Assembly (NCBI GenBank): GCA_023413185.1 | Contig: JAEZQD010000119.1 | Span: 1 to 32,118, forward strand | Source: Bacillota bacterium | Lineage (GTDB): Bacteria > Bacillota > Clostridia > Oscillospirales > Ruminococcaceae | Direction of reading: 5' to 3' | DNA length: 32,118 bases | Shown here: positions 6,655 through 15,979 of the stretch, one piece after another | Position numbering within the stretch: position 1 is the first letter of the stretch | How the letters are laid out: each line of letters begins with the position of its first letter | Notes under the pieces: model-generated | Told to the model about the DNA's origin: nothing | Databases searched by the model: none | Seen by the model: only the letters and a program-made list of their open reading frames with translations | Translations under genes and position numbers: made by a program

Positions 6655-9642
6655 TCATACAAACACCGCGTAGCTGCCCTTGGTGGTGGGGTGCACCTCG
6701 AGCCGCGCGGGAATGCGCTCCTTCAGCTCCGCCACATGGGAGATAATGCCGATGAGCCGACCGGTCTTCTCCAGCTCAAACAGTGTGTCTACCGCTCGCT
6801 CGCGCGAAAGGTCGTCCAGCGAGCCGAAGCCCTCGTCGATAAACATCGTCTCGATGCTCACCCCGCCGGAGTAGCTTTGTATCACGTCCGCAAGCCCTAA
6901 GGCAAGCGCAAGCGACGCCTTAAAGCTCTCGCCGCCCGAAAGGGTGCCCACCGTGCGTTCCTGCCCGGTGCCCGCGTCGAGCACGGCAAGGTCAAGCCCG
7001 GCGGCTGCCCCGCCCTTTAGGCGGTCCTGCTTGTGCCGCAGGATGTATTTGCCGCCCGTCATGTCGTGCAGCCAGTGGTTCGCGGCGCGGATGACGTCGG
7101 AGAAATACGCCCCAAGCACATACCGCTCAAACGAGATCTTTGCCGCGTTGTCGCCCTTTGTAAGCGCATACAGCGCGGCGACGTCGCCGTAAGCGGCTTC
7201 GTCGGTCTGCGCGTCAGCTAGTAGGGCGGCAAGGCGGGTAACCGCACGGGCGTTTGCGTCCATGCGTGAGGAAAGCACCGTCTTTTGCGCGTCCAGCTCG
7301 CCGATGCACTGATTCAGCGTTTCCAGCCGCTTTTCCACCGCCTCCACATCAATGCGCTGTATGCCCTCGCATTCTTTCTTCAGCACCGTAAGCTCCGCGT
7401 CGGTCTTTGCAAGGGTGTCGGCATAGGCGGCAATCTCCGTCTCCAGCGCCGTATACTGCTCATCCGTAAGCAGGTGACGCTCGGCATCCGGCCACTGCGC
7501 AAAGCCGTACTGCGCAAGGCGCTGCTGCAGCTCCTGCTCTTTATCGCCCTGTTGCTGCCTTGCCTCGGCAAGCTGCTGCGCCGCGCTGCGCTCGGCTTCG
7601 CTCAACCGTTCAAACTCACCCGACACCGCCACAAACTCTGCCTGTGCAAGTCTTACTTTTTGTTCAATGCCCTCAATCTCCTGCTCGTTTTGCCTTGTTC
7701 GCACAAGCAGTTCGGCGGGCGTTTTGATGTCGCTCGGTATCGTGGCGCGCACCTCCTGTATCTGCACCGACAGCTGCTCGAGCGTCTGCGAAATAGAGGC
7801 GCTTTCGCGCTCAATCTGCGTCCTGCGTCCCGAAAGGTAGTCGGGGTCGCACAGGCGGTCATCGTCGCGCATACCAAGCTGCGCAAGCTGCGTGGCGGCC
7901 GCGCCGCAAAGCTCGTCGTACGCTTGCTTTCGTTCATCGCAGGCAAGCCTTGCCACCCCACACTGCGCGTTAAGCTCCTCGCGGGAGGACACCAGCGCAT
8001 CATCGGTCGGAATCGGCTCGGGGTTATCCATTGTGCGGAGTGCCGCCGCATGCGCCTTGATGTCACCATGCAACGACATCTGCGCCGTATACAGCGCGTC
8101 GGTTTGCGTTTTGAGTGCCTGCAGTGTCGCTTCGGTGGGCACGTCCGTGGCGTTTGGCGCGGGAGCGGGGTGGTGGGCAGAGCCGCACACCGGGCAGGGC
8201 ATGCCGTCCGAAAGTTGCGAGGCTAAAATGCCCGCCTGTCCCGCCAGAAAGCGTGCGAACTCGCCGCTGTACGCCGCGTTTTTGGATTGGTATTCGCCCG
8301 TCGCGCGTAGATAATCGGCAATTGACGCACACAGATTTTCAAGACCGGCGGCACGAGCGGCGGCACGGTCGAGCCGCGTCTTTGCCTCAAAGCGGGCAAT
8401 CAACAGGTCGATGGTTTTTACATGCCCCGCCTGCGCTTGCTGCTTTTGAAGCAACGAGGCATGCTCCTTCTCAAGTCGCTGGGTGCGGTCAAACGATTGG
8501 CGCACCTGCTCAAGACCGGTGCGCAGTTCGATTAAACTCGCCTGCCGTTTTTGCTCTAGTTGCGCGCAAGCAAGGGCGTCCTTTGCCGTGCTCAGCCGTT
8601 TTGCGCTCGCCTTTAGGCTGACGGCAAGGGTACGCAGCGACGCTTCGGTCAAACCGGCGCGCTGCGCGGCACTTTGGATATCCCGCTGTACAAACCACAG
8701 CTCCTTTGCGCGGCGCGCAAGCACAAGCCTGCCCGAGCGGGTCTTTTGCTCGTCCGCCTGCGCGTCAAGACTGGCTTTTTGCACGGACAAATATGCCAAG
8801 CGGTCAAGCCTTTGGTTGCTCTGTCTCGCCGCGGCGGGGTCCTGCTTGGCACGCTCGGCAAGCAGGGAATCAAGCTCTTTTTTAATCTGTCCCAAAGACG
8901 CCTCGTCTCGCTGCAGCAGTGCCTCTACCTCGTCAATGACGGTAGGGTAGTGCAGGCTGCTGCCCGATAATGCCTGCACTAAGGGCGGGTACTCGCCGCT
9001 TTGTATCATGGCGGCGTGGGTCTCTAGTGCGTCGGTTACGCGGTCGAGCCTCAGTTTTAGGGCATCCCGCCGCTCCTTTAGCTTTGCCTCAGCAATATTG
9101 TACAGCTCGGTCGAGAAAATCTTGCGGAAGATAATCTGCTTTTGCTTGCTTTCCGCCTCCAGCAGCCGTTTAAACTCCCCCTGGGGCAGCATCACAATCT
9201 GCCGAAACTGGTTGTAATCCAGTCCAAGCAGTGTCTCAATGCGCGCCGAAACCTCGCTGATACCGCTGAGCGTTGCACCGCCGGGCAGTGTGAGCAGCGC
9301 ATCCCCGTTTGCGGTGGAAAGCCCGCCGCCGCGCACCACGCGCTGTTGTTTGGGTTTGCGTTCTATCGTGTATTGTTCACCGTGCAACAGAAACGTCAGC
9401 TTTACGGAGCAGGTCTCTGCGGGGGTGGCAAAGTGGCTCTTGAGCTCCTCCGCGTCCCTGCGGCTTTCGCCGCTTGCCCGACCATACAGCGCAAAGGTGA
9501 TTGCGTCAAATAGGGTGGTCTTTCCGGCACCCGTGGGGCCCGTTATCAAAAACAGGCTGCTTCCCGAAAGGGAGGAAAAATCGATTACCTGCCTGCCCGC
9601 ATACGGACCAAAGGCGCTCAGCTCCAAAATAAGCGGCTTCAT
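6655..9642 (-). CDS. sbcC: Exonuclease subunit SbcC (Rad50-like SMC ATPase)
   Basis: A 995-residue SMC-family ATPase that with SbcD forms the nuclease cutting hairpins, palindromes and protein-blocked DNA ends. The N-terminal ATPase half has Walker A GPTGAGKTT at 35-43 and the Q-loop region FRQIVMLPQGEF. Long coiled coils flank the zinc-hook CPVC at 483-486. The C-terminal half has the ABC signature LSGGE at 901-905 and Walker B FIDEGFGSLD from residue 934. The length is typical. Its start overlaps the sbcD stop by four bases (ATGA), showing coupled translation. It belongs to the DUF4364-sbcD-sbcC operon. No truncation or frameshift is seen, and all functional motifs are intact. Confidence 0.97.
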   Translation of the reverse strand: MKPLILELSAFGPYAGRQVIDFSSLSGSSLFLITGPTGAGKTTLFDAITFALYGRASGESRRDAEELKSHFATPAETCSVKLTFLLHGEQYTIERKPKQQRVVRGGGLSTANGDALLTLPGGATLSGISEVSARIETLLGLDYNQFRQIVMLPQGEFKRLLEAESKQKQIIFRKIFSTELYNIAEAKLKERRDALKLRLDRVTDALETHAAMIQSGEYPPLVQALSGSSLHYPTVIDEVEALLQRDEASLGQIKKELDSLLAERAKQDPAAARQSNQRLDRLAYLSVQKASLDAQADEQKTRSGRLVLARRAKELWFVQRDIQSAAQRAGLTEASLRTLAVSLKASAKRLSTAKDALACAQLEQKRQASLIELRTGLEQVRQSFDRTQRLEKEHASLLQKQQAQAGHVKTIDLLIARFEAKTRLDRAAARAAGLENLCASIADYLRATGEYQSKNAAYSGEFARFLAGQAGILASQLSDGMPCPVCGSAHHPAPAPNATDVPTEATLQALKTQTDALYTAQMSLHGDIKAHAAALRTMDNPEPIPTDDALVSSREELNAQCGVARLACDERKQAYDELCGAAATQLAQLGMRDDDRLCDPDYLSGRRTQIERESASISQTLEQLSVQIQEVRATIPSDIKTPAELLVRTRQNEQEIEGIEQKVRLAQAEFVAVSGEFERLSEAERSAAQQLAEARQQQGDKEQELQQRLAQYGFAQWPDAERHLLTDEQYTALETEIAAYADTLAKTDAELTVLKKECEGIQRIDVEAVEKRLETLNQCIGELDAQKTVLSSRMDANARAVTRLAALLADAQTDEAAYGDVAALYALTKGDNAAKISFERYVLGAYFSDVIRAANHWLHDMTGGKYILRHKQDRLKGGAAAGLDLAVLDAGTGQERTVGTLSGGESFKASLALALGLADVIQSYSGGVSIETMFIDEGFGSLDDLSRERAVDTLFELEKTGRLIGIISHVAELKERIPARLEVHPTTKGSYAVFV

Positions 9643-10799
9643 TCGTCCGGCTCCTCTCTTTGCGCCTGCATGAGCGTATCGTGTACAATCTTTGCGCGCA
9701 CGGGGGAGATTTCCTCCCCCAGCATCTCGTGGTAGAACGACGCAAACAGCTCGTCCGGCGTTTTGCGGGCAAGCTGCTCGCCGGCGGCGACTGAACCGAC
9801 CGCACCCGCATCATCAATCTCGCGCTTAAGCCCCACAATGTTGGGGAACACGGCGCGCAGTTTATCAATCGCGTTGTACACCTCGTTTCTATCGGTAATT
9901 ACGGCGTACACATAGTCGTCAAGGCTGTATTGCTCCTGCAGCGCCTTATCGGTCAGCTGCGCGATGGTGCCGGTAACAATGCGCAGGTCGCGTAGGGGCG
10001 CAATCTGCTCACAGCGGATGGAAACCTCCCCCTTACGACCGAGGTCAATAATGGTGACCGACTTGATCTGCGTAACCTCGGAGAGGGAGTATTTCAGCGG
10101 CGAGCCCGCGTAGCGGATGTGCGGTGCACCCGCTGTCTGCGGCGCGTGCAGGTGCCCCAGCGCCACGTAGTCAAACCGTTCAACCAGCGTGCTGTCCATC
10201 AGGTCGGTTCCGCCCACGCCGCGCTCCGAGTCGGAAAATCGGGCAAGCGCGCTGTCCCGCCCAAAAAAGCCGTGGGCAACCAGAATGTTGCGTCCCGTGT
10301 AATCCAGCCCGTCAAACCCGTTTGTCGCAACCGCTTTCAGTGCGTCGTTGCAGGTTTTAATCTCGCCGTCCCGGAACAGCTTTCGCATCTGGTACGGCTC
10401 AAAGTAGGGGAGAAGGGCAAAGGTTACCTCACCGTGCTCGTCGCGCAAGGTCACAGTTTTGGGCGTTTTGTCGGGGTTGCCCGCCACAAACAGCCCGCCC
10501 CGCTCGATGAAACGAGATGCAAAGCCCAGCCGCTGTCCGCTGTCGTGGTTGCCCGCAATCATCAAAACGGGGATACGCAGGTCGTGCGCTACCTCGCTTA
10601 AAAAGTCATCCAGTAGCCCAACCGCGTCGGTCGGGGGCACCGAGCGATGGTAAACGTCCCCCGCCATCACCAGCGCGTCCGCTTTTTGGGCACGCAAAAA
10701 GGCGACAAACGACGCAAGCCATGCGCGCTGGTCGCCAAGCAAGGAATAGTCAAACAGACTTTTGCCAAGGTGCAGGTCCGCGATATGTACAATCCTCAA
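9639..10799 (-). CDS. sbcD: Exonuclease subunit SbcD (Mre11-like)
   Basis: A 386-residue calcineurin-type metallophosphoesterase, the nuclease partner of SbcC. The metal-binding motifs are in order: ADLHLG (Asp8, His10), AGDVYH (Asp48), GNHD (83-86), AHGFFG and GHLHAP. The remaining C-terminal part is the capping and SbcC-binding region. I choose the TTG complementary to 10797-10799, giving MRIVHIADLHLG, because AAGGGGG lies eight bases upstream and this matches the family N-terminus; a TTG eight codons earlier falls inside the end of the DUF4364 gene. The gene overlaps sbcC by four bases and follows DUF4364 by 13 bases. Confidence 0.96.
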   Translation of the reverse strand: MRIVHIADLHLGKSLFDYSLLGDQRAWLASFVAFLRAQKADALVMAGDVYHRSVPPTDAVGLLDDFLSEVAHDLRIPVLMIAGNHDSGQRLGFASRFIERGGLFVAGNPDKTPKTVTLRDEHGEVTFALLPYFEPYQMRKLFRDGEIKTCNDALKAVATNGFDGLDYTGRNILVAHGFFGRDSALARFSDSERGVGGTDLMDSTLVERFDYVALGHLHAPQTAGAPHIRYAGSPLKYSLSEVTQIKSVTIIDLGRKGEVSIRCEQIAPLRDLRIVTGTIAQLTDKALQEQYSLDDYVYAVITDRNEVYNAIDKLRAVFPNIVGLKREIDDAGAVGSVAAGEQLARKTPDELFASFYHEMLGEEISPVRAKIVHDTLMQAQREEPDE

Positions 10800-10812
10800 A
10801 GTCGCAGCCCCC

Positions 10813-11424
10813 TTATTCGTCAAACAGTCCGTCGTCTTCGCAGGGGGTCATGTCGCCAAACTCCTCGAGGTCGCGCACCAGAAGCGAAAGAACCCCCTTG
10901 TATAACAGCTGGGGGTCGTTTAAAAACTGCCGCTTTACAAGCGATGCCTGATTTGCGTCGGGCAAAAACAGCTTAAGCTCCATTAAGTCGGAGCCGTAGT
11001 CAAGGATGCGCATGGACACGATATAGCCGTCGTCCGCCTTGATAATCTCCACCTTGTTTTTGCGCTCGCGCTCGATCTTTTTCATCAGGCGCAGCGCGGC
11101 CTTAACCGCCTTATCCCGCACCGAGACCGAAACGGTTCGCTCGATGGCGGCGCATGCCTGCGCGCCCAGCTCGGTTACGCAATAGCAGTCCTCTCCCGCT
11201 TCGTTCTTGCTCACCGTCACCTGTCCAAGCCGCACCAGCTCGTTAAGGCTGTTTGCAAGCTCAAAGTAGTTCACCAGCCCGTCGCGCTGCAGAACCTCAG
11301 TCAGCTGCGCCTTCGTAAACTGCGCGTCCACCGTTTTAAGCACATAGCAGACAAGGATGTTGATCTCATAGGTGGTGCGCAGCCCTCCCGGCTCCACGCC
11401 GCCCGAAAATGCCTCGTATTCCAT
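10813..11424 (-). CDS. DUF4364 family protein (winged-helix-like)
   Basis: A 203-residue cytoplasmic protein. The N-terminal third (YEINILVCYVLKTVDAQFTK through LVRLGQVTV) looks like a winged-helix DNA-binding fold, and the following part ends in an acidic tail (MTPCEDDGLFDE). The family is widespread in Clostridia and has no assigned function. I use the ATG complementary to 11422-11424, with GGCGGG upstream; a TTG two codons earlier overlaps that site. It is the first gene of the unit leading into sbcD, 13 bases away, so a regulatory or accessory role in DNA repair is possible, but that is inference from position only. Confidence 0.8.
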   Translation of the reverse strand: MEYEAFSGGVEPGGLRTTYEINILVCYVLKTVDAQFTKAQLTEVLQRDGLVNYFELANSLNELVRLGQVTVSKNEAGEDCYCVTELGAQACAAIERTVSVSVRDKAVKAALRLMKKIERERKNKVEIIKADDGYIVSMRILDYGSDLMELKLFLPDANQASLVKRQFLNDPQLLYKGVLSLLVRDLEEFGDMTPCEDDGLFDE

Positions 11425-11634
11425 ACCCAACCCGCCTTTCTTTGAAAAGGTTCTATTTCAACCAGTTTATAACGGTAAACAAACAACTACTACATATAAT
11501 CTACCATATTATGCGGCAAATTGAAAGGACAGAAGTCGCATTTGCTGTACCATTAATCGTACACAAGCCCATCAAATCAAAGCAAAACAGCTTCAGCTCC
11601 AGTTTAGAACATAGACAATTGTAAATATAGCTTT

Positions 11635-12324
11635 CTAGCCGTGAAAAACCGTTCGCACAGTCGCAACAAGTATTTTAATATCCGACCAAACGCCCACCTG
11701 TTTGAGGTAAGTGAGGTTATGCTCCATCTTTATGGGTAAAATACGCGTCAGGTACTCACTTTCGGCATTGTCGCTTTGCTCCAGCAGCTCGTTCTCATTG
11801 CGAAAATGGATGCTGGACGTACAGGTGATGCCCGGCTTTACGAGCAGGGAAGCGAGGAATGCGTCGGCGTAATGGTTGACATAACGCGGCACCTCGGGGC
11901 GAGGACCCACCAGGGACATGTCACCCCTAAGCACATTAAAAAGCTGGGGCAGCTCATCGAGATGCAGCCTGCGCAGGATGCGCCCCAACGCCGTTACACG
12001 GTGGTCGTTTTTGGTTGTAAGCGGCAGGCCCGCTTCTTTTTTTTCGGCTGTCATCGTGCGGAACTTGATGATAAAAAACGGGCGCAGGTTTTGCCCCACG
12101 CGCTCCTGCAAAAAAAACACCCCCCCGCGGGAAGAAAGCCCCACCGCAAGGCTGACGACAACAAACAGCGGCATAAGCGTGAGCAGCCCAGCCGCCGATG
12201 CCGCAACATCAAACAGCCGTTTACAGGCTAAAGTGGCTCTTTTTTGCTGCAATAGTGCAAGATAGTATCGGCATTGCTCCCCGCGCATACGCTCAGGCAG
12301 CTCGTTTAAATCGTTTGCGAGCAT
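11635..12324 (-). CDS. Initiating sugar transferase (polyprenyl-phosphate phosphoglycosyltransferase)
   Basis: A 229-residue monotopic phosphoglycosyltransferase of the bacterial sugar transferase family (PF02397, PglC/WcaJ-type core). It moves a sugar phosphate from a UDP-sugar to undecaprenyl phosphate at the inner face of the membrane, the first step of the repeat unit. A membrane-embedded hydrophobic helix lies at about 36-61 after KRLFDV. The catalytic Asp123-Glu124 lies in HLDELPQ, followed by the family block LRGDMSLVGPRPEVP. The longer upstream frame overlaps the preceding glycosyltransferase and is not family-like, so I start at the ATG complementary to 12322-12324, with AGGGAA upstream. 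It is the last gene of the polysaccharide operon. The 4,6-dehydratase in the operon suggests the first sugar may be a bacillosamine- or QuiNAc-type derivative. Confidence 0.92.
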   Translation of the reverse strand: MLANDLNELPERMRGEQCRYYLALLQQKRATLACKRLFDVAASAAGLLTLMPLFVVVSLAVGLSSRGGVFFLQERVGQNLRPFFIIKFRTMTAEKKEAGLPLTTKNDHRVTALGRILRRLHLDELPQLFNVLRGDMSLVGPRPEVPRYVNHYADAFLASLLVKPGITCTSSIHFRNENELLEQSDNAESEYLTRILPIKMEHNLTYLKQVGVWSDIKILVATVRTVFHG

Positions 12325-12353
12325 CGTTTTAACTTCCCTGTTTTTAGTCGGTG

Positions 12354-13577
12354 CTATCGGATGGCATCGAGAAAGAGCTGTGCAAGATGGCGGTAGTTTC
12401 GATGCGCCAGCACAAAATCCCTGCCGCGCCGCCCCATCCTGTCGCGCTCGGCAAGACACATCTGCTGCATCCGTACAATGCACTCCGCCAGAGCATGTGC
12501 GTCCTCCGGCTTTATGCAGATGCCGCAGCCGCTCTGCTTAACCTCATTGTCAGGCGCGTCGATGGCAAAAAGAATCGGTCGCGCCGCCAGCATATAGTCA
12601 TACAGCTTGTTCATTCCGATGCCATAGCGGTACAACGCGCTTGCCCTTGCCCCGATGTACAGGCCGTCGGCCTGCGCCAGCACGCCCTGCACCTGTGCTT
12701 TGGGTACATACTCCTCAAAATACAGGTTGCGCAGGTTGTTTTGCGCGGCGTAAGCGGCAAGCTCGTCCTTGTACTCCCCCTTGCCCACCAGTACCACGGC
12801 TATGCCGTCGGGCAGCAAAGAACAGGCTTGTACCAGTGTTTGCAGCGCGTTTGCCTGCGCAAAGCCGCCAACATAGACCACGGTAAATATGCCCTGCTGC
12901 TTTAAAAACTCAATGCGTTGCTGCGCGCGGCTTTTTGTGCTGAGCTTACCGGCATGGTCCGATATCCCGTTGGGCACATGGGTAATCGTTTTGCTCGCGA
13001 TTCCAAGCTCTTGTGCGCGAAGCGACGCGCCGGGCAGGATGCTTACGACCGCGTCTGCCATGCGATAGCTTGTGCGCTCCGCCTTTGCAAGCAGCCGCAT
13101 AAGCGGGTTTTGCTCAGAAAACCCGTGCAGCTCCATCAGGCTAAGCGGCCAAACGTCATGCAGCTCAAACACCAGCTTTGCCCCCGTGTAACGCGCAATG
13201 CGAGCGGCGGGGTAGATGTCCAGAAGGTAGGTGGAGGATGCCACAACCACATCCGGGCGGTAATGCGCAGCAAGCTCCTTTGCGTGCACCCAAACAGCGG
13301 ACAAAAACGCCGCGACGTTGCGCGCGCGATAGGCGTTGTTGCGGTAGTAAGGGGGCGTTTTCATCCATAAAAACGGCACACCGTCTTCTATGGTCTCCTG
13401 CATCGTGTGGTCGGGCAGCGGGTTTTGCCCGCGCAGGTGAGAAAAGCTTGCCGCTGTAATGGTCACACTGTGCCCCATCTGCACCAGCTCTTTGGCAAGA
13501 TAAAAATGGCGGTACTCCATCCCCATCGCATTGCTGCCCGCGTAATGGTTGATGATCAGAATGTTAATGGCACCCAT
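12354..13577 (-). CDS. Glycosyltransferase family 4 (WbuB-like)
   Basis: A 407-residue GT-B fold glycosyltransferase. The N-terminus INILIINHYAGSNAMGMEYRHF, with HSVTITAASFSHL after it, is characteristic of WbuB-like enzymes that add amino sugars to lipid-linked intermediates. The C-terminal nucleotide-binding half contains VYVGGFAQANALQTLV and, near the end, the acceptor/donor region YDYMLAARPILFAID. There is no signal peptide, so it acts on the cytoplasmic face. An open frame extends 24 codons upstream, but the ATG complementary to 13575-13577 has AGGA five bases before it and gives the family start. It precedes the sugar transferase by 29 bases. Donor and acceptor sugars cannot be read from the sequence. 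Confidence 0.9.
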   Translation of the reverse strand: MGAINILIINHYAGSNAMGMEYRHFYLAKELVQMGHSVTITAASFSHLRGQNPLPDHTMQETIEDGVPFLWMKTPPYYRNNAYRARNVAAFLSAVWVHAKELAAHYRPDVVVASSTYLLDIYPAARIARYTGAKLVFELHDVWPLSLMELHGFSEQNPLMRLLAKAERTSYRMADAVVSILPGASLRAQELGIASKTITHVPNGISDHAGKLSTKSRAQQRIEFLKQQGIFTVVYVGGFAQANALQTLVQACSLLPDGIAVVLVGKGEYKDELAAYAAQNNLRNLYFEEYVPKAQVQGVLAQADGLYIGARASALYRYGIGMNKLYDYMLAARPILFAIDAPDNEVKQSGCGICIKPEDAHALAECIVRMQQMCLAERDRMGRRGRDFVLAHRNYRHLAQLFLDAIR

Positions 13578-13704
13578 CCCTTTCCTGCACTGTGATGCGT
13601 GATACCAAATGAGCCAATACGGTGCGCAAAAAAAGCAAGCAAAACACAACTTTCGGCTTTAACCCGACCTTGTTTGAACAGTTGCTTTATTGTAATTACC
13701 GCAA

Positions 13705-14796
13705 TCAGTCGGTAAGCCTTGCCGTGTGCTCCAGTGCTTCCTCCATCCCGCGTGCGCACTCCTCCAACGAGTATAGCACCACGGCGCGGCGGCGACCTGA
13801 CTCCCCCATAGCACGGCGCAGCAGGGGGTCGCTGTACAGCTTCAGCATGGCATCGGCAAGCAGGGTCTCGTTTAGGTTTGGCAGTATGATGCCCGTTACG
13901 TCGTTTTCCACCGTCTCCAAAAAGCCATCCGCCCCGCTGGTAATCACCGGACGCCCGCACGCCATCGCCTCCACCGCGGCGACGCCAAAGCTTTCGCGCA
14001 CACTCGGCAGGCACACCACATCCATGCCGGCAAACGCCTCTGCCACGGCATTGTTGGCAATCTGCCCGAAAAACTCGGTGTCGTCAAGAATCAATATCTC
14101 CCGCGCAAGCCCCATCAGCGGGGCGTATTCACTGCCGTTTCCGTAGATGCGCAGCCTTAATCTGCCCGCGGGGTTTTTAATGCGCACCTGTGTGCGAAAC
14201 AGGCGAAACGCCTTAAGCAGAATATCCACCCCGCTTTCCGGCTCAAGACGCTTTGCGGTACCCACCACAAACTCCTCCTGCCCCGTGCGGGGAACGGGGC
14301 AGAACAGCCTTGTGTCAACGCCAAACGGGGTGATGAATACCGGCGTACCGTTCTTCATGTACGGCTCCGCCTCTTTTGCCATGATCAGGCTTGTGGAAGC
14401 AATCGCCTGTGCATAGGAGAGGTTTGCTTCGAGCAGCCCCCGATGAAACCTGCTTTTATTCGGGAACTCATACACATCGCTGCCCCAGATAGACAATAGC
14501 AGCGGCTTAACCCGCGCCCTGCGTGCCAGTGTGCCGTAGCCTGTCGCATAATGCGCGTTCACCACATCGGGAAGCGTTGCCGCTGCAAGCTCGCGCAGCT
14601 GTGCCGCGTTGCGGTAGTACCCTAAGGAGCCGGGATACTGCAGATACTCTACACGAACCAGCGGGTCGATTGCGTCCTTCTCGGCACGGTGGTCTATCTG
14701 CGATGCAAGCACTACCTGATGACCGCGCCGTGCGAGGATATTCACCCACTTGACGGTGTGCGAAGAGTTTGCCGCAGAAACAAACAGAATCCTCAC
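13705..14796 (-). CDS. Glycosyltransferase family 4
   Basis: A 363-residue GT-B retaining glycosyltransferase. The N-terminal domain starts RILFVSAANSSHTVKWVNIL and includes NAHYATGYGTLA and LSIWGSDVYEFP. The C-terminal domain contains FVVGTAKRLEPESGVDILL and the donor-binding ESFGVAAVEAMACGRPVI with the EX7E pair. The start is the GTG complementary to 14794-14796 with GGAGG eight bases upstream; an overlapping ATG meets a stop at once. Gaps of about 120 bp lie on both sides, longer than elsewhere in the operon, so internal promoters or processing sites are possible. Its sugar specificity is unknown. Confidence 0.9.
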   Translation of the reverse strand: MRILFVSAANSSHTVKWVNILARRGHQVVLASQIDHRAEKDAIDPLVRVEYLQYPGSLGYYRNAAQLRELAAATLPDVVNAHYATGYGTLARRARVKPLLLSIWGSDVYEFPNKSRFHRGLLEANLSYAQAIASTSLIMAKEAEPYMKNGTPVFITPFGVDTRLFCPVPRTGQEEFVVGTAKRLEPESGVDILLKAFRLFRTQVRIKNPAGRLRLRIYGNGSEYAPLMGLAREILILDDTEFFGQIANNAVAEAFAGMDVVCLPSVRESFGVAAVEAMACGRPVITSGADGFLETVENDVTGIILPNLNETLLADAMLKLYSDPLLRRAMGESGRRRAVVLYSLEECARGMEEALEHTARLTD

Positions 14797-14916
14797 ATAC
14801 TCCGCCTCCTTATACTATAATGCGACCATAAAGTGCATAAAATCATGCCCGGTGCTCTGCCGCATGGGCTTTAACGCAGATTATTCTACACCTTTATCGG
14901 AGAATAGTATTGCCCG

Positions 14917-15972
14917 TTAATCCTTCTTTTTTTGCAGCAGATCATCCGTTACCTGCTGCGCGCGGTGGGTCCACAGGTTGCCGTCCTTTACCGTGCGCAC
15001 AATGTTCTCGTAACAGGTGCGGTACGCCTTTGGGCGCGACATCATCTCGCGCACGCCTGCGGCTATGGAACGCGCGTCGTCGTTGACGACCGTACCCACA
15101 CCGTTTTTGCGCACAAACGCCGCAATCTCAATGCAGTTTGTCGTCACCACCGCAAGACCGTGCGAAAGGTATTCAAACACCTTGACGGGCATTGCAAAAT
15201 CCATGTAGAGATCCCGCCTGCCACAGTACAGACCGATGTCTGCCGCGGCGTAGTATTCGGTTAACCGTTCGCCGGATGCATGAGCAATCGTCAGCCATGG
15301 CTTGCCGCGGTAGGAGGGGGGGATCTCATCCGCCTCTGCCTCGCGGCAAACAATGGTAAGCGGGTAGTTGTCGTTTCGGTTTAGCTGGTCAAACGCAAGC
15401 AGCAAAAGGTCGGTGCCGTACCGGTGGGATAGCCCCCCTACGTAGATGCAGTTTCGGGGTTGTTCCCGCGGCTTTAAAAAGCGCGCCTCGCATGCGGGCG
15501 GTAAAACGCCGGTGCGGGGGAAGGTAAACAGCTTCGCCATGGTTTTGGAGGGGAAGTACACAATGTCACAGCAGCGGCGCAAAAGCAGGTTGTCCACCGT
15601 GTGCAGCAGCCGTATCACCGCCTTTTTGGAAACCGAAACATTCCACCACGGGGCAAAGCGGTAGTATGCGTCGCGGTAAAAGGCGGCGCAGGGTACCCCA
15701 AGACGCTTTAAATACAGCAAAAGCCGTCGATCCTCCCAGCCGAAAATCGGACCGCTGGGTAGCTCAATGTAGCAGAACTGGGGTGTTTTTGTCTGTAGCT
15801 GCGTATAGATGCCGCGTACCGCGCGGCGGCGGCTGTCACGGTCTTGCTGCGCGCCGCTCAATAGCAGCACCTCAACCCCCAGCTCACAAAACGCATCATA
15901 CATCATCCTCGGACGCATGGTTGAGCCGGAGGACGTGTTGCCGATATCGGTATAGCACACGAATAAAATCAA
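14917..15972 (-). CDS. Glycosyltransferase (GT-B fold, surface polysaccharide)
   Basis: A 351-residue protein with a weakly conserved N-terminal domain (LFVCYTDIGNTSSGSTMRPRMM) and a clearer C-terminal GT4/GT1-like half: CIYVGGLSHRYGTDLLLLAF, YYAADIGLYC and MPVKVFEYLSHGLAVVTT. The TTG start complementary to 15970-15972 follows the polymerase stop by seven bases and has GAAGGTGAT six bases before it; the longer frame that begins inside the polymerase gene is less likely. The enzyme is cytoplasmic or membrane-associated. It is the third glycosyltransferase of the operon, so with the initiating transferase the unit is predicted to hold about four sugars. Confidence 0.85.
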   Translation of the reverse strand: MILFVCYTDIGNTSSGSTMRPRMMYDAFCELGVEVLLLSGAQQDRDSRRRAVRGIYTQLQTKTPQFCYIELPSGPIFGWEDRRLLLYLKRLGVPCAAFYRDAYYRFAPWWNVSVSKKAVIRLLHTVDNLLLRRCCDIVYFPSKTMAKLFTFPRTGVLPPACEARFLKPREQPRNCIYVGGLSHRYGTDLLLLAFDQLNRNDNYPLTIVCREAEADEIPPSYRGKPWLTIAHASGERLTEYYAAADIGLYCGRRDLYMDFAMPVKVFEYLSHGLAVVTTNCIEIAAFVRKNGVGTVVNDDARSIAAGVREMMSRPKAYRTCYENIVRTVKDGNLWTHRAQQVTDDLLQKKKD

Positions 15973-15979
15973 CTGTCCA

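Noticed and set aside
7285..8226. 313-codon plus-strand open frame opposite sbcC
   Set aside because: It is antisense to the coiled-coil and zinc-hook region of an intact sbcC, has no family resemblance, and is a GC-driven shadow frame.
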